Source of the DNA: a virus
DNA length: 48,464 nucleotides
Strand: one strand, 5' to 3'
Virus record (IMG/VR): IMGVR_UViG_3300009081_000018
Location: 1 to 48,464 of that record
Shown: positions 14,253 through 21,654 of the stretch, one piece after another
How positions within the stretch are numbered: position 1 is the first letter of the stretch
Layout of the letters: each line of letters starts with the position of its first letter
Notes under the pieces: generated by a model
The model's database searches: none
What the model saw: only the letters and a program-made list of their open reading frames with translations
What the model was told of the DNA's origin: nothing
Translations under genes and position numbers: made by a program

Positions 14253-14888
14253 ATGACCGAACAAGACGTCATCTTCACCGCGACGGCCAAGAACATCGCC
14301 CAGATCATCAACGGCCGCGTGTCCACCGACACCGACGGCAACCCCACCATCTACGCCGAGGACTACGCCGCGGCCGCCGTCGACGTGCTGCGCGAGGCCC
14401 GCATCCCGTCCGGCGTCGACCGGGCTGCGGCGTGGGATGCCGCCGTGGCGATGCTCCACAACGACGTGCGCGCGGCCATCGCTGCGTTCAACCCGGACGC
14501 CGACGCCTTCCCCGGCGAGGACTTCCCCGAGCCCGCCGACGGCGAAGGCGCCCGCGTGGCGCGCGAAGAGGCGGCGTGGGAAGCGCAGATCAAGGCCGCG
14601 CCGATGCCTACCTCGGCGCTGACGGAGTGGTCTGCGCGCGCGCCGGTCGGCTCGGTCTGGCGCTTCGGTGGCGAGGCCATGAGCTCGCCCGCCGTGGCGA
14701 TGGGTCTGACCGCCCTCGTGGGGCACGGGCGCGACGTCGTCGGCGTGGTCCGCGAGCACGTCGCGGTCGCGGTCTACGGCGATACCTTCCTCCACGCGGA
14801 CGCTGTGCTGATGTCCTTCTCCGCCGGCCCCGGCATCGTGATGCCGATCAACGCGTTGATCTGGGGCGCCAAGCGGGTGGACGCATGA
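14253..14888 (+). CDS. Hypothetical protein
   Basis: The 211-aa protein starts in GGAGCCGACCATG (14243-14255); a longer in-frame start four codons up lies inside the ribosome site and is rejected. The first half is acidic and helical (AKNIAQIINGRVSTDTDG, then YAAAAVDVLREARIPSGVD). The second half is more hydrophobic with beta segments (VREHVAVAVYGDTFLH, SFSAGPGIVMPINALIW). No family is recognised. It couples to the next gene by ATGA. Confidence 0.65.
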   Translation: MTEQDVIFTATAKNIAQIINGRVSTDTDGNPTIYAEDYAAAAVDVLREARIPSGVDRAAAWDAAVAMLHNDVRAAIAAFNPDADAFPGEDFPEPADGEGARVAREEAAWEAQIKAAPMPTSALTEWSARAPVGSVWRFGGEAMSSPAVAMGLTALVGHGRDVVGVVREHVAVAVYGDTFLHADAVLMSFSAGPGIVMPINALIWGAKRVDA

Positions 14889-15421
14889 CCCGCCCCAACG
14901 CCAGCCCCGCCGCCTACATCGACGTCCACGTCACCCCCGGCGACCGCGCCCTGCCGATCTTCGACAACCCGACCCGCCTGCCCGCCGCGCTCTTCACCCT
15001 CTGGCGCCCCGGGCCTGCGCAAGCCCGCGACCTCGTGATCCACACCGGCGCGCCGATGCTGCTGGGCCGCGGCGCCAACGGAGACATCATCGCCACCGTC
15101 GCTCGCATCCGTCCGCGCTGCGCCCGGGGGCGGCACGGAGTCACCGGCTGGGCGCTGGTCACGGAGCAGTCCAGCGTCGGTGTGCGCGTGCTGGTCTTCC
15201 GTCGCCGTGCGCAGGCGATCCGTTGGGCCCGCCGGATGATGAACCCTCTGCGCTGGGAGGATGACGGCCCGGTTGAGTGGACGAACGTCGGCACGGTCGC
15301 CAGCCACCGCCCGCACATCCTGCTCATCGCCGAGCGCGACGCTTGGGTCCGGCGCAACCCGTTCGCCTACACCGGCCCGTCCGGGGCCATCCACTTCTGC
15401 AATGACGAGGACGACACATGA
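14885..15421 (+). CDS. Hypothetical protein upstream of thyX
   Basis: A 178-aa protein; the ATG overlaps the previous stop and its own stop overlaps the thyX start. It looks globular alpha/beta: AAYIDVHVTPGDRALPIF, LLGRGANGDIIATVARI, a basic helix VFRRRAQAIRWARRMM, and a C-terminal segment RPHILLIAERDAWVRR. I recognise no family. Tight coupling to thyX suggests co-expression but says little about function. Confidence 0.65.
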   Translation: MTRPNASPAAYIDVHVTPGDRALPIFDNPTRLPAALFTLWRPGPAQARDLVIHTGAPMLLGRGANGDIIATVARIRPRCARGRHGVTGWALVTEQSSVGVRVLVFRRRAQAIRWARRMMNPLRWEDDGPVEWTNVGTVASHRPHILLIAERDAWVRRNPFAYTGPSGAIHFCNDEDDT

Positions 15422-16269
15422 CCCTCCGCCCCCAGAACCTCGCCGCCGACGGCCTTATCGGCGTGCGCATCCCCATCGGCCCCGCCAGCTTCGTCAGCCT
15501 CGTGGACTACCACGGCAACGACGCCGCAATCGCCCGCGCCGCCCGGGTCAGCTACGGCCGGCACGACGCCGACCGGGGCGCCGAGGCCGACGCGCGGTTG
15601 ATCGGCTTCCTTGTGCGGCACCGGCACACGACGCCGATGGAGATGGCCCGGCTGGTCTTCCACGTCCGGCTGCCGATCTTCGTGGCGCGCCAGTGGATGC
15701 GGCATCGGACGTGGTCGTTCAACGAAGTCAGCGGCCGATACACCGACCTGCCCGCCGACTGCTACCGTCCGCCCGCGCTGCACGCCGAGCCTGCGCCGGG
15801 TGCCAACCAACAGGGCCACGGCGGGCGGCTTGACCCGGACACGCTGGCCAACGCCTGCGCAACGCTCATCGGCGCCGAGCGCGCCGCGGTGTACGGCTAC
15901 CGCGCCCTGCGCGACCTCGGCGTGGCGAAGGAACAGGCCCGGATGGTCCTGCCGGTCGCGGTTTACACCGAGTTCACCGCTGCAGCCGACCTGCACAACC
16001 TGTTGCGCTTCCTGCAACTGCGGACGGCGCCCAACGCCCAAGACGAGATCCGGACCTACGCCGCTGCCATCGAGGGGATCGTCGCCGCTGCCTTTCCCTT
16101 GACCCACGCCGCTTGGTCCGAGCACGTCCGCGACGCCGTCACCCTCTCCTCTGGCGCCCAGCGCGCCCTCGCCGCCGCCCTGCGCACCGGCACCGCACCG
16201 GACCTGTCCGGCCTGCCGCCGCGGGAGCGCGCCGACGTTGAGGCGTGGATCGCGCGGGGTGACCTGTGA
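15418..16269 (+). CDS. thyX: Flavin-dependent thymidylate synthase
   Basis: ThyX converts dUMP to dTMP using methylene-tetrahydrofolate, FAD and NADPH. The 283-aa protein carries the family signature RHRTWSFNEVSGR (95-107), preceded by HRHTTPMEMARLVFHVRLPIF in two parts (68-88). The C-terminal pair AKEQARMVLPV and LHNLLRFLQLRTAPNAQDEI is the FAD and substrate region. Length is normal or slightly long. With the class II RNR it gives the phage its own dTTP supply. Start and stop overlap neighbours by ATGA. Confidence 0.96.
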   Translation: MTLRPQNLAADGLIGVRIPIGPASFVSLVDYHGNDAAIARAARVSYGRHDADRGAEADARLIGFLVRHRHTTPMEMARLVFHVRLPIFVARQWMRHRTWSFNEVSGRYTDLPADCYRPPALHAEPAPGANQQGHGGRLDPDTLANACATLIGAERAAVYGYRALRDLGVAKEQARMVLPVAVYTEFTAAADLHNLLRFLQLRTAPNAQDEIRTYAAAIEGIVAAAFPLTHAAWSEHVRDAVTLSSGAQRALAAALRTGTAPDLSGLPPRERADVEAWIARGDL

Positions 16270-16844
16270 GCACCGCCCGCGTCGTCTACCCCCGCCTGCC
16301 CGTGCCTGCCTACGTGCCACCCTCGCCCGCCGCTGCGGCTGCCCTCAAGGCGCTGCTGTCCGGCGGGCCATGGCTCACCCCGCACGGCCGGGAGGTGGTC
16401 GCCGAGGACATCGAGCGCGTCTACGCCCTGGTCTGCAGGCGCCAGCGGTGGCCGGGCACTGGTGTCACGATCCGGGCCGTGGCGGTCCTCCGTGACGCGG
16501 GCCTGATCGTCCGGCCACGGCCGCCTGCGCGCCCCGGGGCGTGGGTGCCTGCCATCGATCCGGTGCCTGTGCCCCGGCGCCCGGTGGTGCGGGTGCGAGC
16601 GCCGAAGCCCGACCCGTCGGAGCGCGGGGCGAACCCTGCGTGCGTGCGGCCTGCCGATCCCCTGAAGGTCGTGCGGTTCTGGCACCGGTCCGGCTGTGAC
16701 GCGGAGGGCATCGCCGCCGAGCTCGACAGGGCGTGCCCCCGCGACGGGCGGCCCTGGGCGGCGGGCGAAGTGGGCGCGCTGTTGGGCGGGCTTGCCGCGA
16801 TTGACGTGCGCAAGCGGCTTCCGGCGGGGTGCAAACTTTCTTAG
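16266..16844 (+). CDS. Hypothetical basic protein, possible winged helix
   Basis: A 192-aa protein with two similar helical segments separated by a Pro/Arg-rich linker. The first (residues 40-78) includes DIERVYALVCRRQRW and VTIRAVAVLRDAGLIVR, reminiscent of a winged helix ending in a strand. The second (130-180) contains VVRFWHRSGCDAEGIAAELD and WAAGEVGALLGGLAAIDV. It is very basic in the middle, so DNA binding is plausible. Its last codons overlap the start of promoter element copy C. It couples to thyX by ATGA. Confidence 0.6.
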   Translation: MSTARVVYPRLPVPAYVPPSPAAAAALKALLSGGPWLTPHGREVVAEDIERVYALVCRRQRWPGTGVTIRAVAVLRDAGLIVRPRPPARPGAWVPAIDPVPVPRRPVVRVRAPKPDPSERGANPACVRPADPLKVVRFWHRSGCDAEGIAAELDRACPRDGRPWAAGEVGALLGGLAAIDVRKRLPAGCKLS

Positions 16845-16893
16845 CAGATTGTAGCGACCGGCTATTGACCGCTGACGAGGGGTGCGATAGGGT
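16835..16893 (+). promoter_or_regulatory. Early promoter copy C with shared element
   Basis: TTGACC (16865-16870), a 17-nt spacer and TAGGGT (16888-16893). The 36-nt block starts inside the last codons of the upstream gene and keeps ACTTTCTT and TTGTAGCGACCGGCTATTGACC-type sequence, with a few changes in the middle. The leader has a 6-bp stem (CGGGGC 16902-16907 with GCCCCG 16914-16919) before the start cassette. Confidence 0.72.
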
Positions 16894-16940
16894 TGTGGGG
16901 CCGGGGCGCTGGAGCCCCGAGCCCACCACCGGAGCCGACC

Positions 16941-17117
16941 ATGACCACCGCCACCGACCTGACCTCCACCATCATCGCCGCCGCCACCGCCTGGACCAGC
17001 ATGGGCGCCGCCTACGCCATCACGCTCGCTGAGGTGAGCGACATCGCCGCCGACGCTGGCGCGGATGTCGAGGCTGTCGTCGCCGCAGCGCGCGAGGCTG
17101 GTGTCTCCATCGTCTGA
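16941..17117 (+). CDS. Small Ala-rich hypothetical protein
   Basis: A 58-aa protein starting in GGAGCCGACCATG (16931-16943). The first half (TSTIIAAATAWTSMGAAYAI) is moderately hydrophobic and helical; the second is acidic and helical (EVSDIAADAGADVEAVVAA). No cysteines or motifs. First gene behind promoter C. Unknown function. Confidence 0.6.
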   Translation: MTTATDLTSTIIAAATAWTSMGAAYAITLAEVSDIAADAGADVEAVVAAAREAGVSIV

Positions 17118-17228
17118 GACCCCCGGCCACGGGGCCGCCGCAAGGTCCCGGCACCGCCGCGCACACCGCGCGCCGGCCCGCCCGCTGCCGATGCGGGGTG
17201 CCCCTGGGGATGGGGCGTGGAGACGACC

Positions 17229-17393
17229 ATGACCGACCACAGCGACTACGACGGCCCTCCCGCGTGGTGGACCGCCCGACAGGCCCGGCGAATGGCGCGC
17301 CGGCCGCTCTGCGACGAGTACGGCACGCCGCTCGATGACGAGGGCGAGGCCGACGACGAGGACACCGACACCGAAGAGGAGGGCGAGGAATGA
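17229..17393 (+). CDS. Small acidic-tail protein
   Basis: A 54-aa ORF starting in GGAGACGACCATG (17219-17231), a one-base variant of the early cassette, and ending in an ATGA overlap with the next gene. The middle is basic (ARQARRMARRPLC) and the last 17 residues are almost all Asp/Glu (ADDEDTDTEEEGEE). Such acidic tails can mimic DNA or dock on basic surfaces. No family known. Confidence 0.55.
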   Translation: MTDHSDYDGPPAWWTARQARRMARRPLCDEYGTPLDDEGEADDEDTDTEEEGEE

Positions 17394-17596
17394 CCGCCCC
17401 CGACTGGCCCGCCCTCTGGGCCGCCGAGAACGCCGCGCGCAAAGCCGCCGAGGCCCGCCTGCGCGCCCTTCACCACGTCCTGTGGCTGGCCCTCGCCGGC
17501 GTCCTCACCATCGCCGCCCTGTGCGGCACCCTTCACGCCGCCGAGGCCGCGTCGCACGCGGTGGCTCGGCATCACACCCGACAGGAGCAGCCATGA
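17390..17596 (+). CDS. Small single-span membrane protein
   Basis: A 68-aa protein with an amphipathic Ala/Arg helix (residues 5-27) followed by one membrane segment, VLWLALAGVLTIAALCGTL (about residues 30-48). It ends in a His/Arg tail. Both ends overlap neighbours by ATGA. It could be an early membrane-acting protein such as a superinfection-exclusion factor, but there is no direct evidence. Confidence 0.6.
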   Translation: MTAPDWPALWAAENAARKAAEARLRALHHVLWLALAGVLTIAALCGTLHAAEAASHAVARHHTRQEQP

Positions 17597-18594
17597 AGCA
17601 CGCACTGATGCCCCACAACAGCCGCCCCAAGTTCATCGACGGGCATCCTCACTGGATCGTCCGCAGCGCCGACGGCGCCAAACTCGCCACGCTCTACACG
17701 TCCGACATCAACGGCCACGGCGCTGACTTCTCCGCCGAGGTCGGTGGCTCGCTGACTTGCCGCAGCGTGCCGGGCGGCCCCTGCCTGCCGCTGACCAACC
17801 CCAGCGCGGTGCCGCCTCTCGCCTGGACTGATGTCGCAGCCGAGGTCGGCGCGATGTTGGCGGCGGACGGCTGGACTGTGTGCTGGCCGGTGTCCGACCC
17901 AGTCACGGACGCGCCGGTGTGGAGCGACCAAGAGGCAGACTTCCTCGACGCGGTGGCCGATCATGCGTATGCGGAGGGGCGCACCGATTCGGTGCGCGAC
18001 TTCGCCGCCGAGCGCGACGCCCTGCGCGCCTGCGCCGCGAAGTGGGAGGACGCCGCGCAGGTGTGGCGCACCTTCGCCGTCGACGTTGCCGGCGTGACCG
18101 GCGCGCGCGACCCCGACGATGTGGGCATCGAAGACCTGCGCGGGCTGGCCGGGGCGGTGGAACGGCTGCGCGCCTTCGCCCTTGAAGTGGCCTTGCAGGT
18201 CGCCCCGCTCGGCGAAGAGCAGCGCGCTGCCCAGACCACCGTCCGCGACCTGCCCGCGGTGACCGAGGCGCTGCGCGAGGTTGTCGCCGAGCGCGACCGC
18301 GCCGACCAGCGCGCCGACCGCGCCTATGCCCGCAAGGTTGTCGCCGAGAACGACGCTGCCGCCCTGCGCGCCCGCGCCGAGGCCGCCGAGGCCGCGCTGG
18401 CCACCGCGCGGGCGGAGGGGGCGGCGGCTGAGCGGGCGGCGGTGGTGCGGATGCTGCGGGCTGACCTGGGATCTTTTGAGGTCGTGAACGCCGATGCCGA
18501 CGACTACGTGCGCGACCTGGTCAAAGACATTGAGGACGGTGTTCACACTCCGCCCCGTGGAGGGCGCATCACTGCCCCCGTGGAGGGCGCATGA
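17593..18594 (+). CDS. Hypothetical protein with C-terminal coiled coil
   Basis: A 333-aa protein. The N-terminal 95 residues are a mixed fold (GHPHWIVRSADGAKLATLY, VGAMLAADGWTVCWPVSDP). Residues 130-310 are a long Ala/Glu/Arg helix, probably coiled coil, ending with ARAEGAAAERAAVVRMLRAD, which resembles the helix in the protein at 1169-1495. No enzyme motif. The start overlaps the previous stop, and the stop overlaps the next start. Unknown role. Confidence 0.65.
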   Translation: MKHALMPHNSRPKFIDGHPHWIVRSADGAKLATLYTSDINGHGADFSAEVGGSLTCRSVPGGPCLPLTNPSAVPPLAWTDVAAEVGAMLAADGWTVCWPVSDPVTDAPVWSDQEADFLDAVADHAYAEGRTDSVRDFAAERDALRACAAKWEDAAQVWRTFAVDVAGVTGARDPDDVGIEDLRGLAGAVERLRAFALEVALQVAPLGEEQRAAQTTVRDLPAVTEALREVVAERDRADQRADRAYARKVVAENDAAALRARAEAAEAALATARAEGAAAERAAVVRMLRADLGSFEVVNADADDYVRDLVKDIEDGVHTPPRGGRITAPVEGA

Positions 18595-19001
18595 CCGCCG
18601 CCCGCTACCGCGCCGCCTGCGCCGCGCTGGGGCTGCCTGTGTGGCGGCCGGGGATGCTGTCGACGCATGGCGCCCGCGTGCTCGGCGCTGGCCTGTGGGC
18701 AAGCCCGTCGGGTGTCACCTTCGCCGATGAGAACCTCGGCGAAGAGCCCGACTTCACCGACCCCGCGACCCTCGGCTGCCTGCTCGCCGCCGTGCGCGAG
18801 GCGTGGGCCTGCCCCATCTTGCAGGTGTCGTGGCAGGGTCCTGACATCTACCCCGGCGATCCGCTGCCGGAGACGGAGACGGAGCGCCGGTGGTGGCGCG
18901 CACAGCTCCCCGGGGAGGCTTTCGCCTACAGCGCAACCGAAGCCGGCGCCCTGATCGCCGCCCTCGAAGCCGCCGCCGCGCGCCGAGGGGGCCAGCCATG
19001 A
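18591..19001 (+). CDS. Hypothetical protein
   Basis: A 136-aa protein, unrecognised. It contains GVTFADENLGEEPDFTDPAT, then LLAAVREAWACPILQVSWQG, and ends in a helix (EAGALIAALEAAAARRG). The pattern, a strand-helix-strand core with Trp residues and an Ala-rich terminal helix, is common in small early phage proteins. Coupled at both ends by ATGA. Confidence 0.62.
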   Translation: MTAARYRAACAALGLPVWRPGMLSTHGARVLGAGLWASPSGVTFADENLGEEPDFTDPATLGCLLAAVREAWACPILQVSWQGPDIYPGDPLPETETERRWWRAQLPGEAFAYSATEAGALIAALEAAAARRGGQP

Positions 19002-19330
19002 CGCGCCCCTGGCACCACCGCCGCCTGCGGGTCCGCCCCGGCGGGCGGCGCACGTCGGCGGCCGCGCGGCTGCGGGCGCACGTGCTCGCGCTCGGGGCGT
19101 GGGAGGCTGCGCTGGCCGCTGCCTCGGGGTGGCGCGGGGCTGTGGCCGCCGGCCCGCTGGCGCTGCGGGCCTACATCTTCCGTCGGCCGAGGGGTGAGCA
19201 CCCGCCCTCCGCGGTCCAGATGTGCTGGGGCGCGGCCGGTCAGCGGTGGCGGGATGCGGCGCTGGAGTGGGCCCGGCGGGCCGAGGTGGCTGCCGACGGC
19301 TGGGCCGCGGCTGCGCGGAGGTGGGCATGA
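18998..19330 (+). CDS. Hypothetical Arg/Ala-rich protein
   Basis: A 110-aa very basic, Ala-rich, mostly helical protein (RLRAHVLALGAWEAALAAAS and AAGQRWRDAALEWARRAEVA). No motif identified. The reading is supported mainly by ATGA overlaps on both sides; base composition makes other frames open too, so confidence is moderate. Confidence 0.5.
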   Translation: MTRPWHHRRLRVRPGGRRTSAAARLRAHVLALGAWEAALAAASGWRGAVAAGPLALRAYIFRRPRGEHPPSAVQMCWGAAGQRWRDAALEWARRAEVAADGWAAAARRWA

Positions 19331-19518
19331 GGGCCGCCATCACCGCCCCCTGCCCCATCTGCGGCCGCCGCTTCCGCAGCCCCGGGCCCGCCCCGTGGTG
19401 CACGGTCCGGTGCATGGCCGAGGCCCACCGCGAGCCCGAGCCCGCCCCGGTGCCCGACGTTGGGCGCGGGCGGGCGGCGAGGACACACAGGAGCGCCGGC
19501 AGGGCCGGCAGGGAGTAG
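19327..19518 (+). CDS. Small zinc-knuckle protein
   Basis: A 63-aa protein with CPICGRRFRS (residues 9-18) and PWCTVRCMAEAH (23-34), four cysteines spaced as a treble-clef or zinc knuckle. The tail is Arg-rich and disordered, and its DNA contains the second copy of the 20-nt repeat. Probably binds nucleic acid. ATGA-coupled upstream. Confidence 0.6.
   Translation: MRAAITAPCPICGRRFRSPGPAPWCTVRCMAEAHREPEPAPVPDVGRGRAARTHRSAGRAGRE
19491..19510 (+). repeat. 20-nt direct repeat, copy 2
   Basis: Exact copy of 9444-9463 (GAGCGCCGGCAGGGCCGGCA). Here it lies at the end of the zinc-knuckle gene and is followed by GGGAGTAGACA-ATG, so both copies precede a ribosome site and start codon. Confidence 0.7.
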
Positions 19519-19521
19519 ACA

Positions 19522-19980
19522 ATGGCCAACTACGTCAAGATCGACCTGCGCGCCGCAGCGCACGTCATCGCCGCCATCACCGACATCGACGGGTGCATCG
19601 ACCTGTCTCCGTTCGACCCCGAGCTCAAGGGCAAGACCTTCAACGCCCACGACTGTTGGACCAACCCTGACGGGACGCGCTGTGTGTTTAAGTGCGCGTG
19701 GCGAACCCCGGACGCGGCGTTCGCTGCGCTTTCCGCGCGGTTTGAGTCTGAGGTCATCAGCATCGACTACGCTTCCGAAGACATCGGCAACTACTGCGGC
19801 ACCGTGACCTACAACCGCGGACACATCGTAGCCAGGAACCACAGAGGCATTGGGGGCACCTGTGGCGACGCGGTGGATGCCCGCTGGCGCAACTTCGCCA
19901 AGGACGTGTGGCGCGGCTCGAAGCGGAAGCAGCCGAAGTCGCGCAGGCTGGCCGAGGGTGAGCCCCCTGTCACCGCGTGA
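19522..19980 (+). CDS. Hypothetical protein, possible Api92/DUF1281-like fold
   Basis: A 152-aa protein. The core pattern, a helix AAFAALSARFESEVISIDYA followed by SEDIGNYCGTVTYNRG, recalls the ferredoxin-like domain of Api92/DUF1281 phage and plasmid proteins, where a Phe-Glu strand and a Gly-rich strand pair. The C-terminus is basic (SKRKQPKSRR). GGGAG lies before the start. Family assignment is by pattern only. It ends the cassette series before a gap with a -10-like site. Confidence 0.5.
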   Translation: MANYVKIDLRAAAHVIAAITDIDGCIDLSPFDPELKGKTFNAHDCWTNPDGTRCVFKCAWRTPDAAFAALSARFESEVISIDYASEDIGNYCGTVTYNRGHIVARNHRGIGGTCGDAVDARWRNFAKDVWRGSKRKQPKSRRLAEGEPPVTA

Positions 19981-20005
19981 AATCCCGGCCACCCCGCCCG
20001 CGCGG

Positions 20006-20011
20006 TAGACT
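20006..20011 (+). promoter_or_regulatory. Isolated -10-like TAGACT
   Basis: TAGACT fits the TANNNT form of the early promoters and lies 39 bases before the GTG of the last plus-strand gene, but no TTGAC-type -35 is present at 16-18 bases. A weak or activator-dependent promoter at best. Confidence 0.3.
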
Positions 20012-20049
20012 CCGGGCAGGCTCGCCCCACCCCTCCCGGCGGTCGCGGC

Positions 20050-20364
20050 GTGCCCGGGGGGAGCGTGACCGACACCCGCAGGCAGGCCCTCCTCCTCGCG
20101 CTGGCCGCCGCGCGCGGCTACCTGCGGGGGCTGCTCCGGGGCCCCGAGGCTGCGCAGCCCGGGGCGCGGGTGCTGCCGGTCGATGAGGTGCACCGCCGGG
20201 CCAGCGCCGCGCATGAGGCCGTCGGCGTGCTGCTGACGGTGGGTGCGGCCGGCGACGGGGTGACCGGGGCGCTGGCGTGGGCGGCGGTGCGGGCGGTTTG
20301 GGCGGCGGGGAGGCTCTACCAAGCGGCCTGCGCCCACCGACACGAAGGCCCGCCCCATCGCTGA
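20050..20364 (+). CDS. Hypothetical Ala-rich protein
   Basis: A 104-aa ORF with a GTG start; a second GTG at 20065 is possible but has its purine-rich site too close. It is Ala/Leu/Arg-rich and largely helical (LALAAARGYLRGLLRGPEA, then VTGALAWAAVRAVWAAGRL). The hydrophobic stretches are interrupted by Arg, so a membrane protein is unlikely. Its stop lies in the loop of a hairpin. It may be real, but the frame is not strongly favoured. Confidence 0.45.
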   Translation: MPGGSVTDTRRQALLLALAAARGYLRGLLRGPEAAQPGARVLPVDEVHRRASAAHEAVGVLLTVGAAGDGVTGALAWAAVRAVWAAGRLYQAACAHRHEGPPHR

Positions 20365-20372
20365 GGCGGGCC
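20347..20372. terminator. Hairpin between the convergent early and late operons
   Basis: A perfect 8-bp stem (GGCCCGCC with GGCGGGCC) and a 10-nt loop containing the stop codon of the upstream gene. It sits where plus-strand early and minus-strand late transcription meet, so it may terminate both. There is no T-run on either side. Confidence 0.45.
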
Positions 20373-20388
20373 CGGTCGGCGCTGAGGG

Positions 20389-20739
20389 TCAGCCCGCGAC
20401 CCAGACGCTGGCCAGCAAGGCCCCGTGCCGCGCGGCGTAGTGCGCCTGAGTGACGGCCATCAGGTTGTTCTGGCCGGCGGCGGCGGCGCGGTCCTTGGCC
20501 TTCGACCACGCCCGGCTGGCCGGGGTGGCGAGGATGGCGAGGTCCAGCGCGGCGGCGCTGACCTGCGCGGCGGCGGTGATGGCGGCCCACTGCGCGGCGG
20601 TGACGTGCTCGCCGTCCTCGGTCGCGCTGTGCCAGCCGTTGCCCGTGCCCGGGTCGCTGCCCCAGGAGAGCTCGTAGACGGGGGCGGCGAGGGTGCCGCG
20701 GCGGGAGGGGTTGCCGGCGTTGGGGTCGGGTCTGCCCAT
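20389..20739 (-). CDS. Hypothetical protein, last gene of late operon
   Basis: A 116-aa protein with a disordered N-terminus, YELSWGSDPGTGNGWHSATE, and an Ala-rich helical C-terminus (TAAQWAAITAAAQVSAAALD). No family recognised. It starts in a TGATG overlap with the upstream gene. At the end of the late operon behind lysis genes, it may be a minor virion or accessory protein. Confidence 0.6.
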   Translation of the reverse strand: MGRPDPNAGNPSRRGTLAAPVYELSWGSDPGTGNGWHSATEDGEHVTAAQWAAITAAAQVSAAALDLAILATPASRAWSKAKDRAAAAGQNNLMAVTQAHYAARHGALLASVWVAG

Positions 20740-21026
20740 CAGGACACCTCGCCCATCGTGGCCTTGAGGCTGGCCGCCTCGCCTTCGAGGTAGCCGACCA
20801 CCTCCGCCATCGCCCCGCGCAGGTCGGCGCTGGTGATGATCATGTCGTCCTCACGGCCGTCGTCGTCGTTGACGGGCTGGGCGGCGATGACGAGCCAGCG
20901 GTAGTCGCCAGCCTCCGCCCGGTCCGCCATCTCCCGCAGGCTGGCGGCCGTCTCGCGCCACTGCGCCTCGGGGCTCGGATCGTCGGGGACGGCGTAGACG
21001 TCGTCAAGGTCAATGCTGGGCTGCAT
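20739..21026 (-). CDS. Hypothetical acidic protein
   Basis: A 95-aa acidic protein starting MQPSIDLDDVYAVPDDPSPE, with a helix WRETAASLREMADRAEAGDY, a strand WLVIAAQPVNDDDG and a last helix GAMAEVVGYLEGEAASL. The ribosome site AGGAGCCACG precedes the ATG. Unknown function. Confidence 0.62.
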   Translation of the reverse strand: MQPSIDLDDVYAVPDDPSPEAQWRETAASLREMADRAEAGDYRWLVIAAQPVNDDDGREDDMIITSADLRGAMAEVVGYLEGEAASLKATMGEVS

Positions 21027-21037
21027 CGTGGCTCCTG

Positions 21038-21253
21038 TCAGGTCTGCCCACGCGGCCCGGTCACGGCCACGGGCCGCACCTCCGCCGGGGGCGTGGGGGT
21101 GGTGTCGGCGTAGGCGTCTTCAATGCAGGTGAAGAGCGCGATCAGCAGCGCCCGCGCGTCCGGGGTCAGGCTGTCGAGACGCCGAGGCTGGGGGTAGGCG
21201 CGTGTGTTGTTGGCCGGCAGGGGGCTGGATGGGTGCAAGGGCAAGGCGCTCAT
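21038..21253 (-). CDS. Small hypothetical protein
   Basis: A 71-aa protein; the ATG at 21253 overlaps the holin-like stop (ATGA). It contains PRRLDSLTPDARALLIAL and FTCIEDAYADTTPTPPAEV. The LTPDARALLIALF stretch resembles LTPEARAFILTRL in the protein at 22366-22677, so these two may share a short motif. Unknown function. Confidence 0.55.
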   Translation of the reverse strand: MSALPLHPSSPLPANNTRAYPQPRRLDSLTPDARALLIALFTCIEDAYADTTPTPPAEVRPVAVTGPRGQT

Positions 21254-21654
21254 CGGCCCTCCAAGAAGGTCTTGATCGTGGACAGCACGCCCATCGTTCC
21301 CCGGTCGCGCTCGGCGGCGACGGCGATGGCGGTGGCGTGCTCGCCCTGCGTGCGCTCGATGCCGGTCAGCCGGTCTTCGATGCCCTTCAAGCGGGCCTCG
21401 ACAGCGCCGACCGCCCACTTGAGCGCGGCGACGACGGTCCCGCCGCCGACCAAGGCGCCCGCGCCGGTGCCGACGCCGATGGCTTCGAAGCCGGTCCCCG
21501 CGGAGGCGCCCGGCACAGGCGCGCCGTCGACCTGCGCGCCGGCGGTGGCGGCGAAGGCAGCGACGGCGAAGGCCACGGCGCCCGCGACGACGACGAGGGC
21601 GGGGCCGCGAAGGTGGGCGGGGATGCGGGGGATGGCAGGCATGGACGGCATCAT
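21250..21654 (-). CDS. Probable holin or lysis membrane protein
   Basis: A 134-aa protein directly after the endolysin, coupled by ATGA. It has a first membrane span PALVVVAGAVAFAVAAFAA (about residues 19-37), a second Gly/Ala-rich span GVGTGAGALVGGGTVVAALK (60-80), then a coiled-coil tail (ARLKGIEDRLTGIERTQ). Two spans plus a charged tail beside an endolysin fit a class II holin or a related export protein. The start is the first ATG of an ATGATG pair. Assignment rests on topology and position. Confidence 0.6.
   Translation of the reverse strand: MMPSMPAIPRIPAHLRGPALVVVAGAVAFAVAAFAATAGAQVDGAPVPGASAGTGFEAIGVGTGAGALVGGGTVVAALKWAVGAVEARLKGIEDRLTGIERTQGEHATAIAVAAERDRGTMGVLSTIKTFLEGR

Noticed and set aside
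16801-16830. TTGACG at the end of the gene before promoter C as another promoter
   Set aside because: No TANNNT at 16-18 bases; it lies in coding sequence.
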